From Antennarius striatus (Eukaryota > Chordata > Actinopteri > Lophiiformes > Antennariidae), in NCBI RefSeq assembly GCF_040054535.1, contig NC_090780.1, positions 9,948,501 to 10,012,500 on the forward strand: 64,000 nt of DNA. The letters are read 5' to 3'. The notes beneath the pieces were generated by a model. The model made no database searches. It was given only the letters and a program-made list of their open reading frames with translations, and was not told the origin of the DNA. Shown in pieces: positions 1-30,100 of this stretch (positions are counted from its first letter, which is position 1; each line of letters begins with the position of its first letter). A program made the position numbers and the translations under genes.

Positions 1-939
1 TGCACATATATTCTTGATGAATATAGGCCAATTTTGGATTTTCATTACAACAGTTGCACCAGTATTATAAGTGGGCTGTGGAACATAGAAGATTTTTTAA
101 CTCTAGGAAGTACAGTCCATTGTGCATGCAGTGGTTATTGTATAGAAGTTGAGGTACAGATTGTTGTGTGACCTCTGCTGTTGTTCAGTTAATCTCTAAT
201 GGAAATAACAATTCTCTGCTGAGGGAGTAATTTTAAAGGTCCTGATCTCACTTTCTCTTGACAATTGAGAGATTTTATCAGGGAGAGTTATAAAATATTA
301 ATAATAAATTTAGAACTTGGCAGACCCTTAAGGTAAAAATATGTACTGTAAGCTCCTATCTTGTTGTTTGGACAAAAACACGTAGAAAAATAAATAAAGT
401 GCAGCTTTATTTGCTAAATAATGCACCTAGTTGTTGAATTGCACGCTGATGCCCAAGTGCCAGTCCAGTATTTTTGCCTTGATTTTCCTCAATCAATGCC
501 CAATGCTTCCTTGATTTCTGCACTGAGACTGTGGAACCTGTGATATTGGCAACAGTTCTCTGACACGTTACCTGAGGCTGAAGGAGTATGGCTTCAGGAG
601 AGGCTTAGTTTCAGCACCACCAGCTGCCCCACTAACCTCTAATTTATTAGCAGTCACAAGAGGAAAAGCCAAGCCATTTCTAATGAATAAAACCCTCTAC
701 ACCACACAAGTTAAGTGCTATCAACTCAAAAATATACATGATGGGACATATTTTCAAATAGCAGATGAGGCACACTGGTCATAATCAGGAAAGTTCCAGC
801 ACAGAAGAAAAGATCTGATGTTTAGGTCCTGTTGTGTCAGAGGGGAAACACCTCAATCTGGTGCAAACACTATAGGGATGTCACGTGGCAAAGTTATTTG
901 TTGTGTTGTCAGCTAAACATCAGGTTCTCCTCTGTGCAG
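1..939. other. foxj3 intron (upstream part)
   Basis: This stretch precedes the first foxj3 exon in the window and ends in an acceptor (tctgtgcag at 931-939). I see no coding exon in it; the exons for the start and most of the forkhead domain must lie upstream of the window. The sequence is AT-rich and without an obvious repeat family. Confidence 0.7.
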
Positions 940-19007
<18,068 letters not shown>

Positions 19008-20222
19008 TCTCTAGACCTTTTTTTCTTTCTTTTTGCAACCAAAAGGGTGCCAGGAGAGGAGATGGAAGCTAGATGAAGCCAGGCTAAGCTCAAAGGCTAC
19101 AGGAGGAGCAGGAAGAGGAAAAAAGATGAGGAGACCACTTTGGGTGGGATGCAGAAGAACATTTGACAAGCTTTGGAGGAAGACAGACTTCAGAGTCCTG
19201 ACATTTTTACAAAAGCAAAACGTAACAAGAACACGTTACCTTGAAGACAATCGTATTTAGTGGGACATGTTAAAGTGATTGCTTACGTACTTGTCTAGAG
19301 ACAAGCAGAACACATTCAAGTCCAAACCACGTGCTCCTCAGCTCCTCAGCCACCCCTGTCCCCTAGCCAGCAGCTTTCCAAAGCCCTCCCTCCCCTGACC
19401 CCTGCTCTGTAACTGTTATGTGATTTGAGCAACGTGTTCAGCTTGTAATTCTTGTGTTGACATCGGCCTCAGCTGCCTCTCGGATGAGTTTATCTCTCAT
19501 CTATCTATCATCTTTCTCTCTAGAAAATAATTTCATTATATTTTTATTTTTAAAGAAACACAGGTCGTCTCTGTGAGTCACATAATGGCGCTTGTTGGTC
19601 ACTTTCGGGAGAAAGTTGGCCCCACATTTGGCTGAACTGATGGTAGAGTTTGGTTTACAATAAGTGAGGTTTTGAACAGGGTGTTTAATATTAAAGCAGA
19701 CTTGAAATTTAATTCACCAAGAGAAAAATTACGAGATCATGGAAATTTGTGATCCGTTGTCCTCGCCAACCAATGTGATCAGGTTCACTTTTTTTCCCTT
19801 CTTGGTTCTACGTCTCAAGATCTTTGAATGTTAGAGGAAGGAGAGAGTCAGACATTTTTCTCATTTCAAACTAACCCAGGTTCATTTGATGTTCAGGTAT
19901 TCTGTTCTCTGTATTTTAGTTAACTGGTTTACAAATCTGAATTTCTTGTTAAATTTGAAGCAAATGAATATAATCAGGTTAGTCTAATGGTAAAGTTCAT
20001 CTATTTTTGATGAGTAGCATATTGATCATTGAGCAAACCTCGGATAGCTTTCAGATATTCTTATATTTCCGTTAGTCTCTACAATCCAGGATCACTTTGA
20101 TTCCATCTTTCAAGAAGAAAATGAATTTAAATTAACAAAACAGTACAAAATAGTTTGATCTTGTTCAGATAGTCCAGCATTTTAGAAAACATTACACAAC
20201 CTTGGTTTATGAGACCATGGAT

Positions 20223-20391
20223 CAGAGGTGTCAAACTCAATCACACAAGGGGCCTTTGTTGCAGGTCAAGTAGTCATTACATTTATTGTTCCTGTAATAT
20301 TTTGACCTGAAAAGGTCAAGTTGCAGAGATTATAACTGCTTTTCTCTCACTAAAATAGTGATTCAGCTGGGCCATGAGTTTGACACATGTG
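20223..20391. mobile_element. hAT-type miniature element in foxj3 3' UTR
   Basis: The left end is cagaggtgtcaaactcaa, and the right end, reverse-complemented, is cacatgtgtcaaactcat. The flanking 8 bp are ccatggat (20215-20222) and ccattgat (20392-20399), an 8-bp target duplication with one mismatch. It has no coding capacity. Confidence 0.8.
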
Positions 20392-22129
20392 CCATTGATC
20401 ATTATAGATTGATTGTTAATGATCAAAAGGGTTATCATCACAGGTTGGACGTTCCATTTGAAAAGGGCAAAACTGTTTCCAAGGCTAATCTCAGTGTTTA
20501 TTGTCACTCCCGTTATTTAACTTGTGGATATTTTCTTTTTCTTCTCATCATTTTGTTGTGATGGTTTGATAGCGTTAGATTTTGCTATTATACAATCATA
20601 ACAGAGTGAGAAATGTACTCATGATGCAGTACATGATGAGGGTGTGAGTGTATATGTGGTTTGATTTTATTTTAACTTCAGAGCCATGATTGATTGTGGC
20701 AATTCTTTTAATGCGACATGTATCAATTAGCACAAAATGCAGATGCACACTTTTTGAGACATGCATTTTTTGTGGGAAGGGTCTCTTAAGCACAGAACAA
20801 GGAGATCAGTGGTTCTGGAAACCTGTCCTCTGACTTGTAACAAGTGGCTTCTCAATCAGACAGGTGCTGAACATAGAGACACTTAATAACTGCCCTTTGC
20901 ACACTTAGACCTTAAATTGATTAGAACTATTTTAAAGATGCAAAGCACCTCCCGGATCTCAAAAGCGAGCCACCCACGTACACGTTTAGTCTTTTATACA
21001 TTCACTCTCAGGCTGTCTGATGCCTGCAGGCAGTCGTAAGCAACATTTAATGATTAAAAGGATTGTTTCTGTTCTGCAATACTGCTGAACTGTCTGTGGT
21101 GCTTTGCATCTATGGTACTCTTTGTACTTGTTAAAAGGAATAGGTTTGCACTTTCAGGAATGCACTTATTTTCTTTCTTGCCAGAAAGATTGTTACCACT
21201 CATTTCTATAGAGTAAATGTAAAGATACAGCCTGTTAGCATTAAGACTGGAACCAGAGGAGCAGCTAGCTCAGTGCAATACGGCCAGATGGAGCCAGCGT
21301 AGCTGTTCGGCTCTATTTTCAGTCTCTTGTGTTAAATTGTTTGCTGGCTGTAGATTTGTATTGACCCTACAGTAACAACACTAATATTGAACTTCTCATT
21401 CAACAAGAAAGCAAATAAGCGTTTTCGCCAAAATGTCAAACTATTCTTTGAAGATTATTTAGAAGCAGGAGAGTCAAGTGTTAACGGTAGTTTTTATTTC
21501 AAAATTTGAATGACAATCATAAAAGATTTTTTGTTATTGTGAGAAAAGGCACTTTTCATTTCCCAAACAAATGTTTTACTGGTCATTAGAGCCCCATTTG
21601 TTTCCACATTTGGACACAGTTTCTTTAAATGTTAAAATGACCCAGCTTCATTCACTAAATATTCTGCTGGATGAAGTCTGCTGATCATACTGCCATTCGT
21701 TTTTATATTTCCATTCTAATAGTTTTGTTCTCTTTTACTTGTCTACTCCTGCTTCATTCTGCAATGTTTTGTTTTTTGTTTGCGATTGCTGTTGTATGCG
21801 CCTGTGGATATTCTACTAGGAGTTTTTACAGTTTTGCTCAACTGCCAGAATCTCTTTATAAGTGCTCAGATCTGATACTTAGCCAATTGAGTGACCCAAA
21901 TCATGACTTTTAGGAGAGAGTGGGCCAAAGGACTGCATCCTGAAGAAAAAAATGAAGAGTGTCAGTGTGTTTTCACTAGGACTCTTTTGTCCTGATATGT
22001 CCTTAGTCGGCATGAAGGTGACTTGTTTCAGCTCTTCCAGGTGAAGACTGACACACAAGCTATTCTTGAGTAAAACAGCCCATGGAAAGCAAAAGATGAA
22101 CTGACAGATGTGGCTAAATCACAATCACA

Positions 22130-22132
<3 letters not shown>

Positions 22133-22166
<34 letters not shown>

Positions 22167-22203
22167 GCGTGTGCGTGTGTGTGCGTACATACGTACGTAC
22201 GTC
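22133..22203. repeat. (GT)n microsatellite with variant units
   Basis: GT run that turns into GCGTGT and then ACGT units, within the foxj3 3' UTR. Confidence 0.92.
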
Positions 22204-22907
22204 TGTGGGTGTGTTTGCTTTTGTGAATTTAAGGTCTTTTTTTTTCAATAGACAAATGACATTTTTAAATTCCAGTTGACATGTACCTGCCAGAGAGATT
22301 ACTATTAGAAGGAAAAAGATTTTAGAAAAAAGTTACAATATGGGAGAGAGCTGCCAACAAGTACTGCTGATTGGGGCCTATTTTATTCAGTGCTGGTGTG
22401 TTGTTGTGCTTGTACATAAGTGTCTTTTCAATCATCCATTTTTCCTCTTGGGGGTGGGGTGTAAAGGCAGGGGTGGGTCTTATTCATGATAGAGAGGAGG
22501 TAAAAGAATAGAGTATTTTGTTATTGTCCAATCAGAGGGTGACAGTATGTATATATCTATATTGTATATATGTGATGAAAATGCGTTGGCTTTTTGTGTG
22601 ACACTACCTTTTAACTGTACTATGGTTCTACATTCAGTGTTTCAGTGTTGATAATATATATTTGGTTTGTGTTTTTATTTTTCAGTCATTTTTTTATTTT
22701 GTCTTTGTCATTTCTTGTATTTTATTTCCTTCTATTTGTCCTTTTATTTGTTTATTGCACGGTTTATTACTTTTGTTGTCCAACGAGGTGACACAGCTAC
22801 TCTTTGTATTCGTTTAGTGCTGTAAAATAACTCGAGTGTTATTAGAAATGTCTATACCACCGCCCACCCCACCCCCTTCCCCAATATGCATGAATGGCAC
22901 TTAAAGA

Positions 22908-22913
22908 AATAAA
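22908..22913 (+). terminator. Polyadenylation signal AATAAA, likely foxj3
   Basis: This is the first canonical AATAAA in a plausible place after the foxj3 stop, followed by a T/G-containing stretch (gtactgtttgagctttg). Confidence 0.6.
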
Positions 22914-23173
22914 ATATGGTAACTTCACTGTGGATTAATGTACTGTTTGAGCTTTGTTCCTGAAGACCGCCTCTAATATTAGATAACAGGATATTTCAGT
23001 CAAATCTTCAGTGTCATATTTTAAATATGCCAAGAACACATTTTAATATCAAACCCCTCAAACAGTAAATATTAATAAAACTCATTAAGATGGTTTGAAT
23101 CACTTTCTAGGTCATAGTAGGATTACGCTATCCAATCAATTGTTTACACAACTTACACAGAAAAACAAATATA

Positions 23174-23824
23174 CAGTCAAACCTCGGTTTTCGAACGCTT
23201 CTGTTCTCGACCAAATCGGTTTTCGACCAGAAAATCTGAGAATTTTACGTCTCTGAATTCGAACAAAATTCCGCTCTCGTCCAAACCGAAAGAAGCCGAG
23301 CGTACCTGAATGTGACTCACTCTGGAGCCGAGCGAACTCGAATGCCCAGGATGCTTCCTCCGTAGCGCATTCGTGTTCAAAGTTCAATAGGATATCTATT
23401 ATTAAAATAAAACACAGCGTCTATTTCTACCCCTTTTTATTTATGGTAAACGGTATATAGTGCAGTTTATGGTGTAAACCAAAAGAAGCCGAGCGTACCT
23501 GAACACGACTCACTCAGGAGCCGAGCAAACTGCCCAGGATGCTTCCTCCGTAGCGCATTCATGTTCAAAGTTCGATAGGATATCTTTTATTAAAATAAAA
23601 CAGTGTCTATTTCTACCCCTTTTTATTCATGGTAAACAGTATAGAGTGCAGTTTATGGTGTAAAATAGTAAAAAAAAAACTTGGAAAAAGTTGTTTTTTA
23701 GAGTTGGAACAGATTAAAATTATTTACATTAATTATAATGGGGAAAATAGTTTCGGATTTCAAACAACTCGCTTTTCGAACAGCCTTCTGGAACGGATTA
23801 TGTTCGAAAACCGAGGGTTGATTG
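23174..23824. mobile_element. pogo/Tigger-like miniature DNA transposon with internal tandem duplication
   Basis: The left terminal repeat starts cagtcaaacctcggtttt; the right one, reverse-complemented, starts caatcaaccctcggtttt. Both continue into cgaa. TA dinucleotides flank both ends (23172-23173 and 23825-23826). Inside, a unit starting aaagaagccgagcg is repeated with a period of 193 bp (23289-23481 and 23482 to about 23665). No transposase frame is present. Confidence 0.85.
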
Positions 23825-24030
23825 TATATACGAATTAGAATAGTATACACATGACCAAATTAATCATTTTGATTTTTTTCCCCTGCAGACAACATTCTTT
23901 TCTGGCAACTTTCTGTTGACTATTAAACAGGAGTGGGTCGTCAGGGCCAGCAAAGCCTTCTCTGCTGGCCTAACATAAACAGAAATTATAATATTTATGA
24001 TAAAAGTTAATTATATTTTAATACATTTTC

Positions 24031-24032
<2 letters not shown>

Positions 24033-24101
<69 letters not shown>
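24033..24101. repeat. (AT)n microsatellite
   Basis: About 34 TA units, inside the hAT element near its left end. Confidence 0.95.
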
Positions 24102-24105
<4 letters not shown>

Positions 24106-24332
24106 CAGACACACATTAGGATATAATATGACATAGGCCAGCACTGGGTCAGTGTTCTATTTTTAGATTTACTCTTAGATCCCTGAGCTATTTTGGCTGT
24201 TTTTTGGTACATTTGATATTTGTCTATATACCACATTAAAAATTATTTTAATTATTAAATTATCATATGAAGAGATAGTTCTTATTTCCCTATAACTTAC
24301 TAAATTGCCATATTGAGGCAAAATAGTCACGC

Positions 24333-24656
24333 ACAGTCAATTCCAAAAATGGAAAAAATTGTATTTTATTGCACATAAAAACCAAAAACATACTTATCGA
24401 ATTGATTTTGAGCTCCAAAAAGGTTGCCATAGGCGTCTAACATAGCTATATACAGTTTGTGTCACTTATTCCACTCTTCAAAGGAGTTTGTTGGGTCACA
24501 ATAGACACAGTCAAATTCAAAAATGGAACAAATCGTATTTTATTGTACATAAAAACCAAAACCATTCTCATCAATTTGATTTTGAACTCAAAAAGGTTTG
24601 CCATAGGCGTCTAACATAACTATATACAGTTTGTCACTTATGCCACTCTTCCAAGT
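24333..24656. repeat. Tandem direct duplication, period 174 bp
   Basis: The unit starting acagtcaattccaaaaatgg recurs at 24507 as acagtcaaattcaaaaatgg. Both contain ttgccataggcgtctaacat and end in ccactctt. It lies inside the hAT element. Confidence 0.88.
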
Positions 24657-25405
24657 TTTTCAAAATAAAACACAGTGCCAGGTGAAATGTACAAATCACG
24701 AGACATGTTTGCATCACATGACAAAATGCACGAATTGCGAGACATGTTCGAATCACATGAACACATGCATCCCCGATTGCACAGCGGCGACTATACGGAC
24801 AGAAACACGGCGCCTGCCATCTGATTGTACCAATAAAAGCCATTTGAACCTCTTGTCTTAGATCAAATGTAAACAGTCATATCTTCGGTTTTAACGGGGT
24901 CAATCAGCTCAAAATAAAAAAACTGGAAGACAGTTTCACATCTATACTGTCTCGTAAACATGCGCACAGCAATCCATGTGACAGACTTTATTTGTTACGA
25001 ATGGTTAAGAAACATCATGTGATCTGAACACGGGGTTGCGATCATGCAATAAGGGTTAAAGAGTTTTGATCCAATCAGAATTTAGCTACCTTGTGTTGCC
25101 AAGTTCAATGAAATCTGCCCAGGTCTTTCAGAATCTCAAATGCAGGCCTCCCTGCACTGTGAGAAAATGGGCACGTATGGTTAATAGACAGACGCAATAG
25201 CCAATCAGATTACGAGTTGGCCTTCTAGGACCTGCTAGCTAGCCCACGTTGTCCTGACATGTACATTTCCTGTGATTGAATACTCACTCTGCGAAGACGG
25301 CGCTATGCAGATCATAAGAGTCAGGTTACTACTAGAGTGTAGAGCTTTAGGAGAAGTCTGCACGCGTTTTGAATCTGAAAAACCCACTTGTTCTTTGCTG
25401 CCACA

Positions 25406-25588
25406 ATGGCTGAAGGAGGACAAAATGAAGATTTGGTTGCCAATATAAACACAACGCCATTTTCAAGACGCACATTTGAAGAGAAGTTATCTCTTTTGAA
25501 ACAAGAGAGACTGGAAAGACGCACTTTCAGCGCTGGCATCCATGTCAATAGAAAAGGATTTGCTACTGGAATTAAAACGCACAAATAA
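25406..25588 (+). pseudogene. Remnant ZMYM1-like/TTF-type hAT protein start
   Basis: A 60-codon frame begins MAEGGQNEDLVANI, followed by PFSRRTFEEKLSLLKQE. The FSRRTFEEK motif is familiar from the N-termini of fish hAT-derived zinc finger MYM-type 1-like proteins, which continue for hundreds of residues. Here it stops after KGFATGIKTHK. A preceding in-frame ATG at 25388 exists. It is probably a deletion remnant of the transposon rather than a host gene. The family match is from memory. Confidence 0.5.
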
Positions 25589-26113
25589 ACTGTACAACCA
25601 AGTCATCAAAGTGTTTATGAGGAAAGAGAGGAGAATGGATTTTGTGTTTAAATAAGCCATTTGAACAGCTGTTTTGGTGAGTACAAGCATTTTATTTGTT
25701 AATTTTTTATATTTAAAAGAGACTTGTTTCATTATAATGCCATCACTGCTGGAAAATAGCCCATTTTATACATGATAGAGGTGATGCAACATCTAGTAAT
25801 GTGTTAGTATATTTCTGTATTTTGTTTCTCTAGCTGTGGTGTCATAAGTGATGATCATTTCAGTCGGTTTTGTTCTGAGATGTAGTTGTGTGACGTCTAT
25901 AAAGGTGTGGCCGCAGGTTTATTCAGCGTGAGTGACAATAAAAGGAGATGCCCCTTTAGAAGTGATGGTTTTTGTCAGTCAGTCCTGAACGCTACATTGT
26001 TGCAGCATTGGGAGCCGCTTACAGTATTATGGGATGTATTCATGCAAGTTTGCCTAAGTATAACATCACTGAAGGCCTAAGTGTGAAATGCACGGCCCGC
26101 CACTTCTATTAAA

Positions 26114-27092
26114 CAACCATTAATGTAAATTTTAACATTGGTTCTGAGAACTCTTTGATTAATCCACATGTTTCTTTTTTGCTGTTGTCAGATGTCTGTA
26201 GGTGTCATTGCCAGATCATTACAGTCATCTTTCATCTGTAATCGTTGCTGCTCCCATGCGTGCAACGGAAATTTCTTAGTTGATGAGATAGTATATACTT
26301 TATTAATCCTGAAGGAAATTCAAAATATCATCTGCTCACAAAAAAATACATAAATACACTTAACAGTAGCTGACACAGATTAAAAGACATTGCATAATTA
26401 CATAAATACACATAACATAAATAGAAGCATAGGAACATCGAAGAATTATAAGAAAAAGCGTAAGAATAAGTGGATGAACAGAACTATGGACTGACACCAA
26501 GGACCCCCACAAAGTATCCCCACAGTGCATTCTGCCTTCACCCCCCCTCCCCCCCTCTATCCCTTCTTGGCAGATCTTGATGACACTGCAGCTTCAGCAT
26601 ACCCCCAGTAAACTAAACCCATGCAATATTGCTTCCTAGGACAACTACATTAATCATTCCTTTTTGACAACTAACTATTGATAATGAAAATAATTTCTTT
26701 ACTAGGACAAACCGGGAAAATCTTGCACAGACCAATAGCATATAGAAAAACAAAAATGAGCCGGGTAAATCAAGTCAACTAAGGAAACGTGTAGAAAGCT
26801 GATTTTTATAAGTACTTAATTCCATGCATTTTGAGAAGCATTCCTTGTTGGACAGTTGATCCAAGGTAGGGAATCACCCGTAGAGACATTCATATGATCT
26901 CAGTCAGCTCCTCTCATTACCGCGCCCAACCCGCTATGCCCATGTGGCATGTCTCTTAACATGTGTCCATACAGACATCCCCCCTGTGTGTTTCATTCCT
27001 GCAGGATATTCCTTCACAGTCAGAGCACTGGTTTCATTACTGCATTGGAGAGTTTGGATTTTGCTGGACTCTAATGAAAGAACTCAGTCAAG
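26114..27092. other. Intergenic region and 5' side of the acidic membrane protein gene
   Basis: Around 26285-26470 there is a LINE 3'-tail-like stretch (tatactttattaatcctgaa, ggaaattcaaaatatc) in minus orientation. Around 26541-26565 lies a C-rich tract. A possible acceptor (ttcattcctgcag at 26993-27005) may open a 5' UTR part before the ATG at 27093. No other gene is seen. Confidence 0.45.
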
Positions 27093-27174
27093 ATGAACAG
27101 CATGCTCAAAGCTTCATCTCTTCAGTTGCTGGTGCTGTTCCTAAATATTCAGCTTTGCTCATCTTTACCAATAT
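27093..27174 (+). CDS. Signal peptide exon of the acidic membrane protein
   Basis: ATG at 27093 (context caagATGaac) begins a peptide with a clear hydrophobic core (LQLLVLFLNIQL), ending at donor gtaagt (27175). The overlapping longer frame at 26963-27178 lacks such features. Phase 1 splicing to 28084 fits the long exon exactly. Confidence 0.72.
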
Positions 27175-30100
27175 GTAAGTCGTGCATTTTGTTACAATCT
27201 TGTAGTGTTTTTTTTATTAAACAAATACCAATGAATAAGAAATTCCTAAATAACCATTACCTGGAATTACTGAGCACCTACACAGACAAATTCCTAAATG
27301 GTTCAAAGCTACCACAATATAGTATCATTTCATTTATATCATATGTCATACAGGCTGCAAACATAATTCAGACACATTTTGTTGAACGTAATTGTTATTT
27401 TTTGCGTTAAACTTCTTTTTAGAGTTGCATGATAAGTAGATGTGAGTCAATAGAAGCTAAGACAGAAAGAGCAAATGTTGCTTTAGGTGTTTTCAACCTA
27501 TGCATAAAAAAAAATAGTGTATTTAGTTTTGGAACTGAACTCAGTCACCCACAAAAATCGAGAATAACACTCATGTGTTACAAAGCATTGGCAACAACCA
27601 AATATATCTCAAAATACTTTCATGGCCTGTTAAATAACACGCCTGCTCCTGTTGGTATTTCACTCAAAATAAGAGCCCAAAATTAAACTTGGATCACCTG
27701 ATATGTTTGTCTTCTAAACTGTTACATAATGACCCATCATTAGGTGGGATGCCATTTTCAGTTAACCCACATTTACCCACATTGAGGGACATTTACCATT
27801 TAGTTTCAAGGTGCTACTAGGTTTGGGTTTTAGAAACTCTCATATACTGTATATGACCTTTAGTTTTTAGAATCTTTCACATTACAAGTGCCTTAAAGTT
27901 TAAACCGATATACAGTAGTACATGTTGACAATCTGATCTCATTCGAATGTACAAGATTTATTTAGCAACAAATCAAAATAATAGCACTGCAAGAATAAAT
28001 CAACATCATCAACAAATATATGTACAGTACACATGCACTGTTGATGCATTGGAAAGTTGTTGAATGTCTAACTTCAATTACAGATTCCAAAGTTTTTCAC
28101 TCATCCGTTGTTGCTGAAGAACGAGGTCCAGAAGAGCTTTCCTCAGTAACTGAGAACCACAGTCACTTTATAGAGAGGGAAGAATTTGTTGAGGAGAAAT
28201 GCATTCCAATTGTTGCAGGGGAAGTGATTCTATCTTCTGAAGAATCACCTTCTAAAGACGGCATTCCAGTTCTTTCAAAAGAGCGACAACTGATTTCCAT
28301 TGAGGATCAGGTTTATAATAATGCTGATGAAGCTGTGTCCCAGGAATCATCAGATCAGAAGTGTTTACCTGGAACTCCACAAGAATGTTTAGAGGAAGAC
28401 AATGCCCCTCTTAAAGCTGACTCTGTAGACTCGTCTCAGGATGGAACTACAGAGGAATTATCCCCACCTGCAGCTGTGGAAAATGAGTCTCCATCAATCC
28501 CACTCATTTCTTTAGGAGTCTCAGTAGTCAAAACAGCAGAAACAGGAAATACAGAAGAAACCATTAAAGACCTTATGGTCCTTGATTCCAGTACTGAAGT
28601 TGAAGAAAAACCAGAGAATTTTGTTGATCAAGTCCCTGCAGAATATGGGCCACAGGAGAAAAGTCAATGGGAACCTGCTGCAGGGGGAAAGGCACCAGAG
28701 GAATTATCCCCTAAAGAACTTGCTGATATCCTCACTGTGGAGTTGGAGGAACAGGAGCCAGGTCACGAGGAACAAGACAAAACAGTCCTTATCACTTTGT
28801 CAGAAACAACAAATGAGCAAGCTCCTCAGAAACGTGGTAAAGATGAAGAGGAAGCAGGTTCCCCAAATGTGGAAGAAAACCATGAAGTTAATGAACAATT
28901 TCTACTCATGACATTGGATGAAGAGGAAAAGGTACTCTTTCCTACAGGAGGTCAAGTGGAGCTAACTGTAGAACAAAGGGAACCACCAGTGTCAATCACA
29001 GAAGATCCAGTTGTCTCTAATCATTTGTTCCTCGCTGAAGAGCAAGAAAAGGAAGAACAAGTCAGAGAAGAATCAATCAATGAGTCAGGCTCTGACTTTC
29101 CTGACACTCATCCTTTGAACCCTGCTGAAGAGGAGCAGCAACAGGAAGAGCAAATAAAAGAACAATTAATCGAAGTTTCAACATCACAAGCTCCATTTTC
29201 TTTGCATCGTGTTGAGGAAGAGGCAGAAGAACAAGACGAAGATCCAATAGAAGATCCAGCCCCACAAGCTCCAGCTGTCACTGTTCCTTTGTACCCTACT
29301 GAGGAAGAGTCATTAGAACAATATGAAGATTCCATGGAGGATCCGTCCCCAGAAGCTCCAGTTGTCATTGTTCTTTTGTACCCTGCTGAGGAAGAGACAG
29401 AAGAACAAGATGAAGATTCAATGGAAGATCCAGCCTCAGATAATCCAGTTGTCGCTGTTCCTTTGTACCCTGCTGAAGATGACTCACAGCGGGAGGAACA
29501 AGTTGAAGAATCTATTTCCAATCCACAGCAACAAACAGAAATGGGAGCCACAGGGGTGTCTACTCCTGCAGTCCAAGACAGAAATGTTGAACAGGATGTG
29601 GATATTAATGAAGAATCTTTTCTTAAAATACCAGACAAAGAACAATCTTTTGTCCACCTACTAACAGAACTTGACACAGAAAACAGAAATAAAGAGGAAC
29701 CAGTGATAAACAAAACAGCAACAGACAAACCTGCTGTCCCCAATCTATTGGAACCTACTACTAAGAAAACAGCTTCAGAAGACCCGATCCTCATAGTAAC
29801 TCTTGAGGATCTAACGGACAATGAGTCAAAGCACATGTCAGAAGAATTTTTTGTCCAATTAGAAGCAGCCCTGGACGAGGACACAGCTCAGGAGAAGGAA
29901 GCAGGTATCAGTGATGCTGACATACTTGGAAAACCTGAGACTGAGATCACAGAATCAGCAGCGCATCAAGGTGAGGTAGTCCAGTACAGGGTCCTGTTAC
30001 ACCACCTAACGCTTCACAGCTCCTGTCCCAGTTGTCATTAGAACCATTTTCAGACGGGCATTGTGCAGCAGCGACAAAATGACTTCACTTTGGTGTGTGT

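Larger units (their letters stand above)
19008..22935 (+). other. foxj3: foxj3 3' untranslated region
   Basis: About 3.9 kb without a convincing open frame follows the stop and runs to a polyadenylation signal AATAAA at 22908-22913. It contains a hAT miniature element (20223-20391) and a GT microsatellite (22133-22203). The long 3' UTR agrees with mammalian FOXJ3. The true cleavage site is inferred; an earlier site cannot be excluded. Confidence 0.65.
23928..26105 (+). mobile_element. hAT-family DNA transposon, internally degraded, perfect 8-bp target duplication
   Basis: The left end is caggagtgggtcgtcagg; the right end, reverse-complemented, begins aagtggcgggccgtgc. The 8 bp ctattaaa occurs exactly on both outer sides (23920-23927 and 26106-26113), which fixes the borders. 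Inside are an AT microsatellite, a 174-bp tandem duplication (24333-24656) and a short frame at 25406-25588 that looks like the start of a ZMYM1/TTF-type hAT protein. The element is about 2.2 kb and cannot encode a full transposase. Confidence 0.82.

Noticed and set aside
23136..23387. Minus-strand frame at the left end of the pogo-like element
   Set aside because: It is a translation of the terminal repeat and internal duplication of the MITE, with no transposase motif.
26963..27178. Frame starting at 26963 and overlapping the signal peptide exon
   Set aside because: It lacks a signal sequence and would not join the long acidic exon in frame; the frame from 27093 does both.
29108..29884. 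258-codon minus-strand frame, Ser-rich
   Set aside because: It is the antisense of the acidic Glu/Asp/Ser-rich exon, whose codon bias keeps the reverse frame open; no splice sites or domains.
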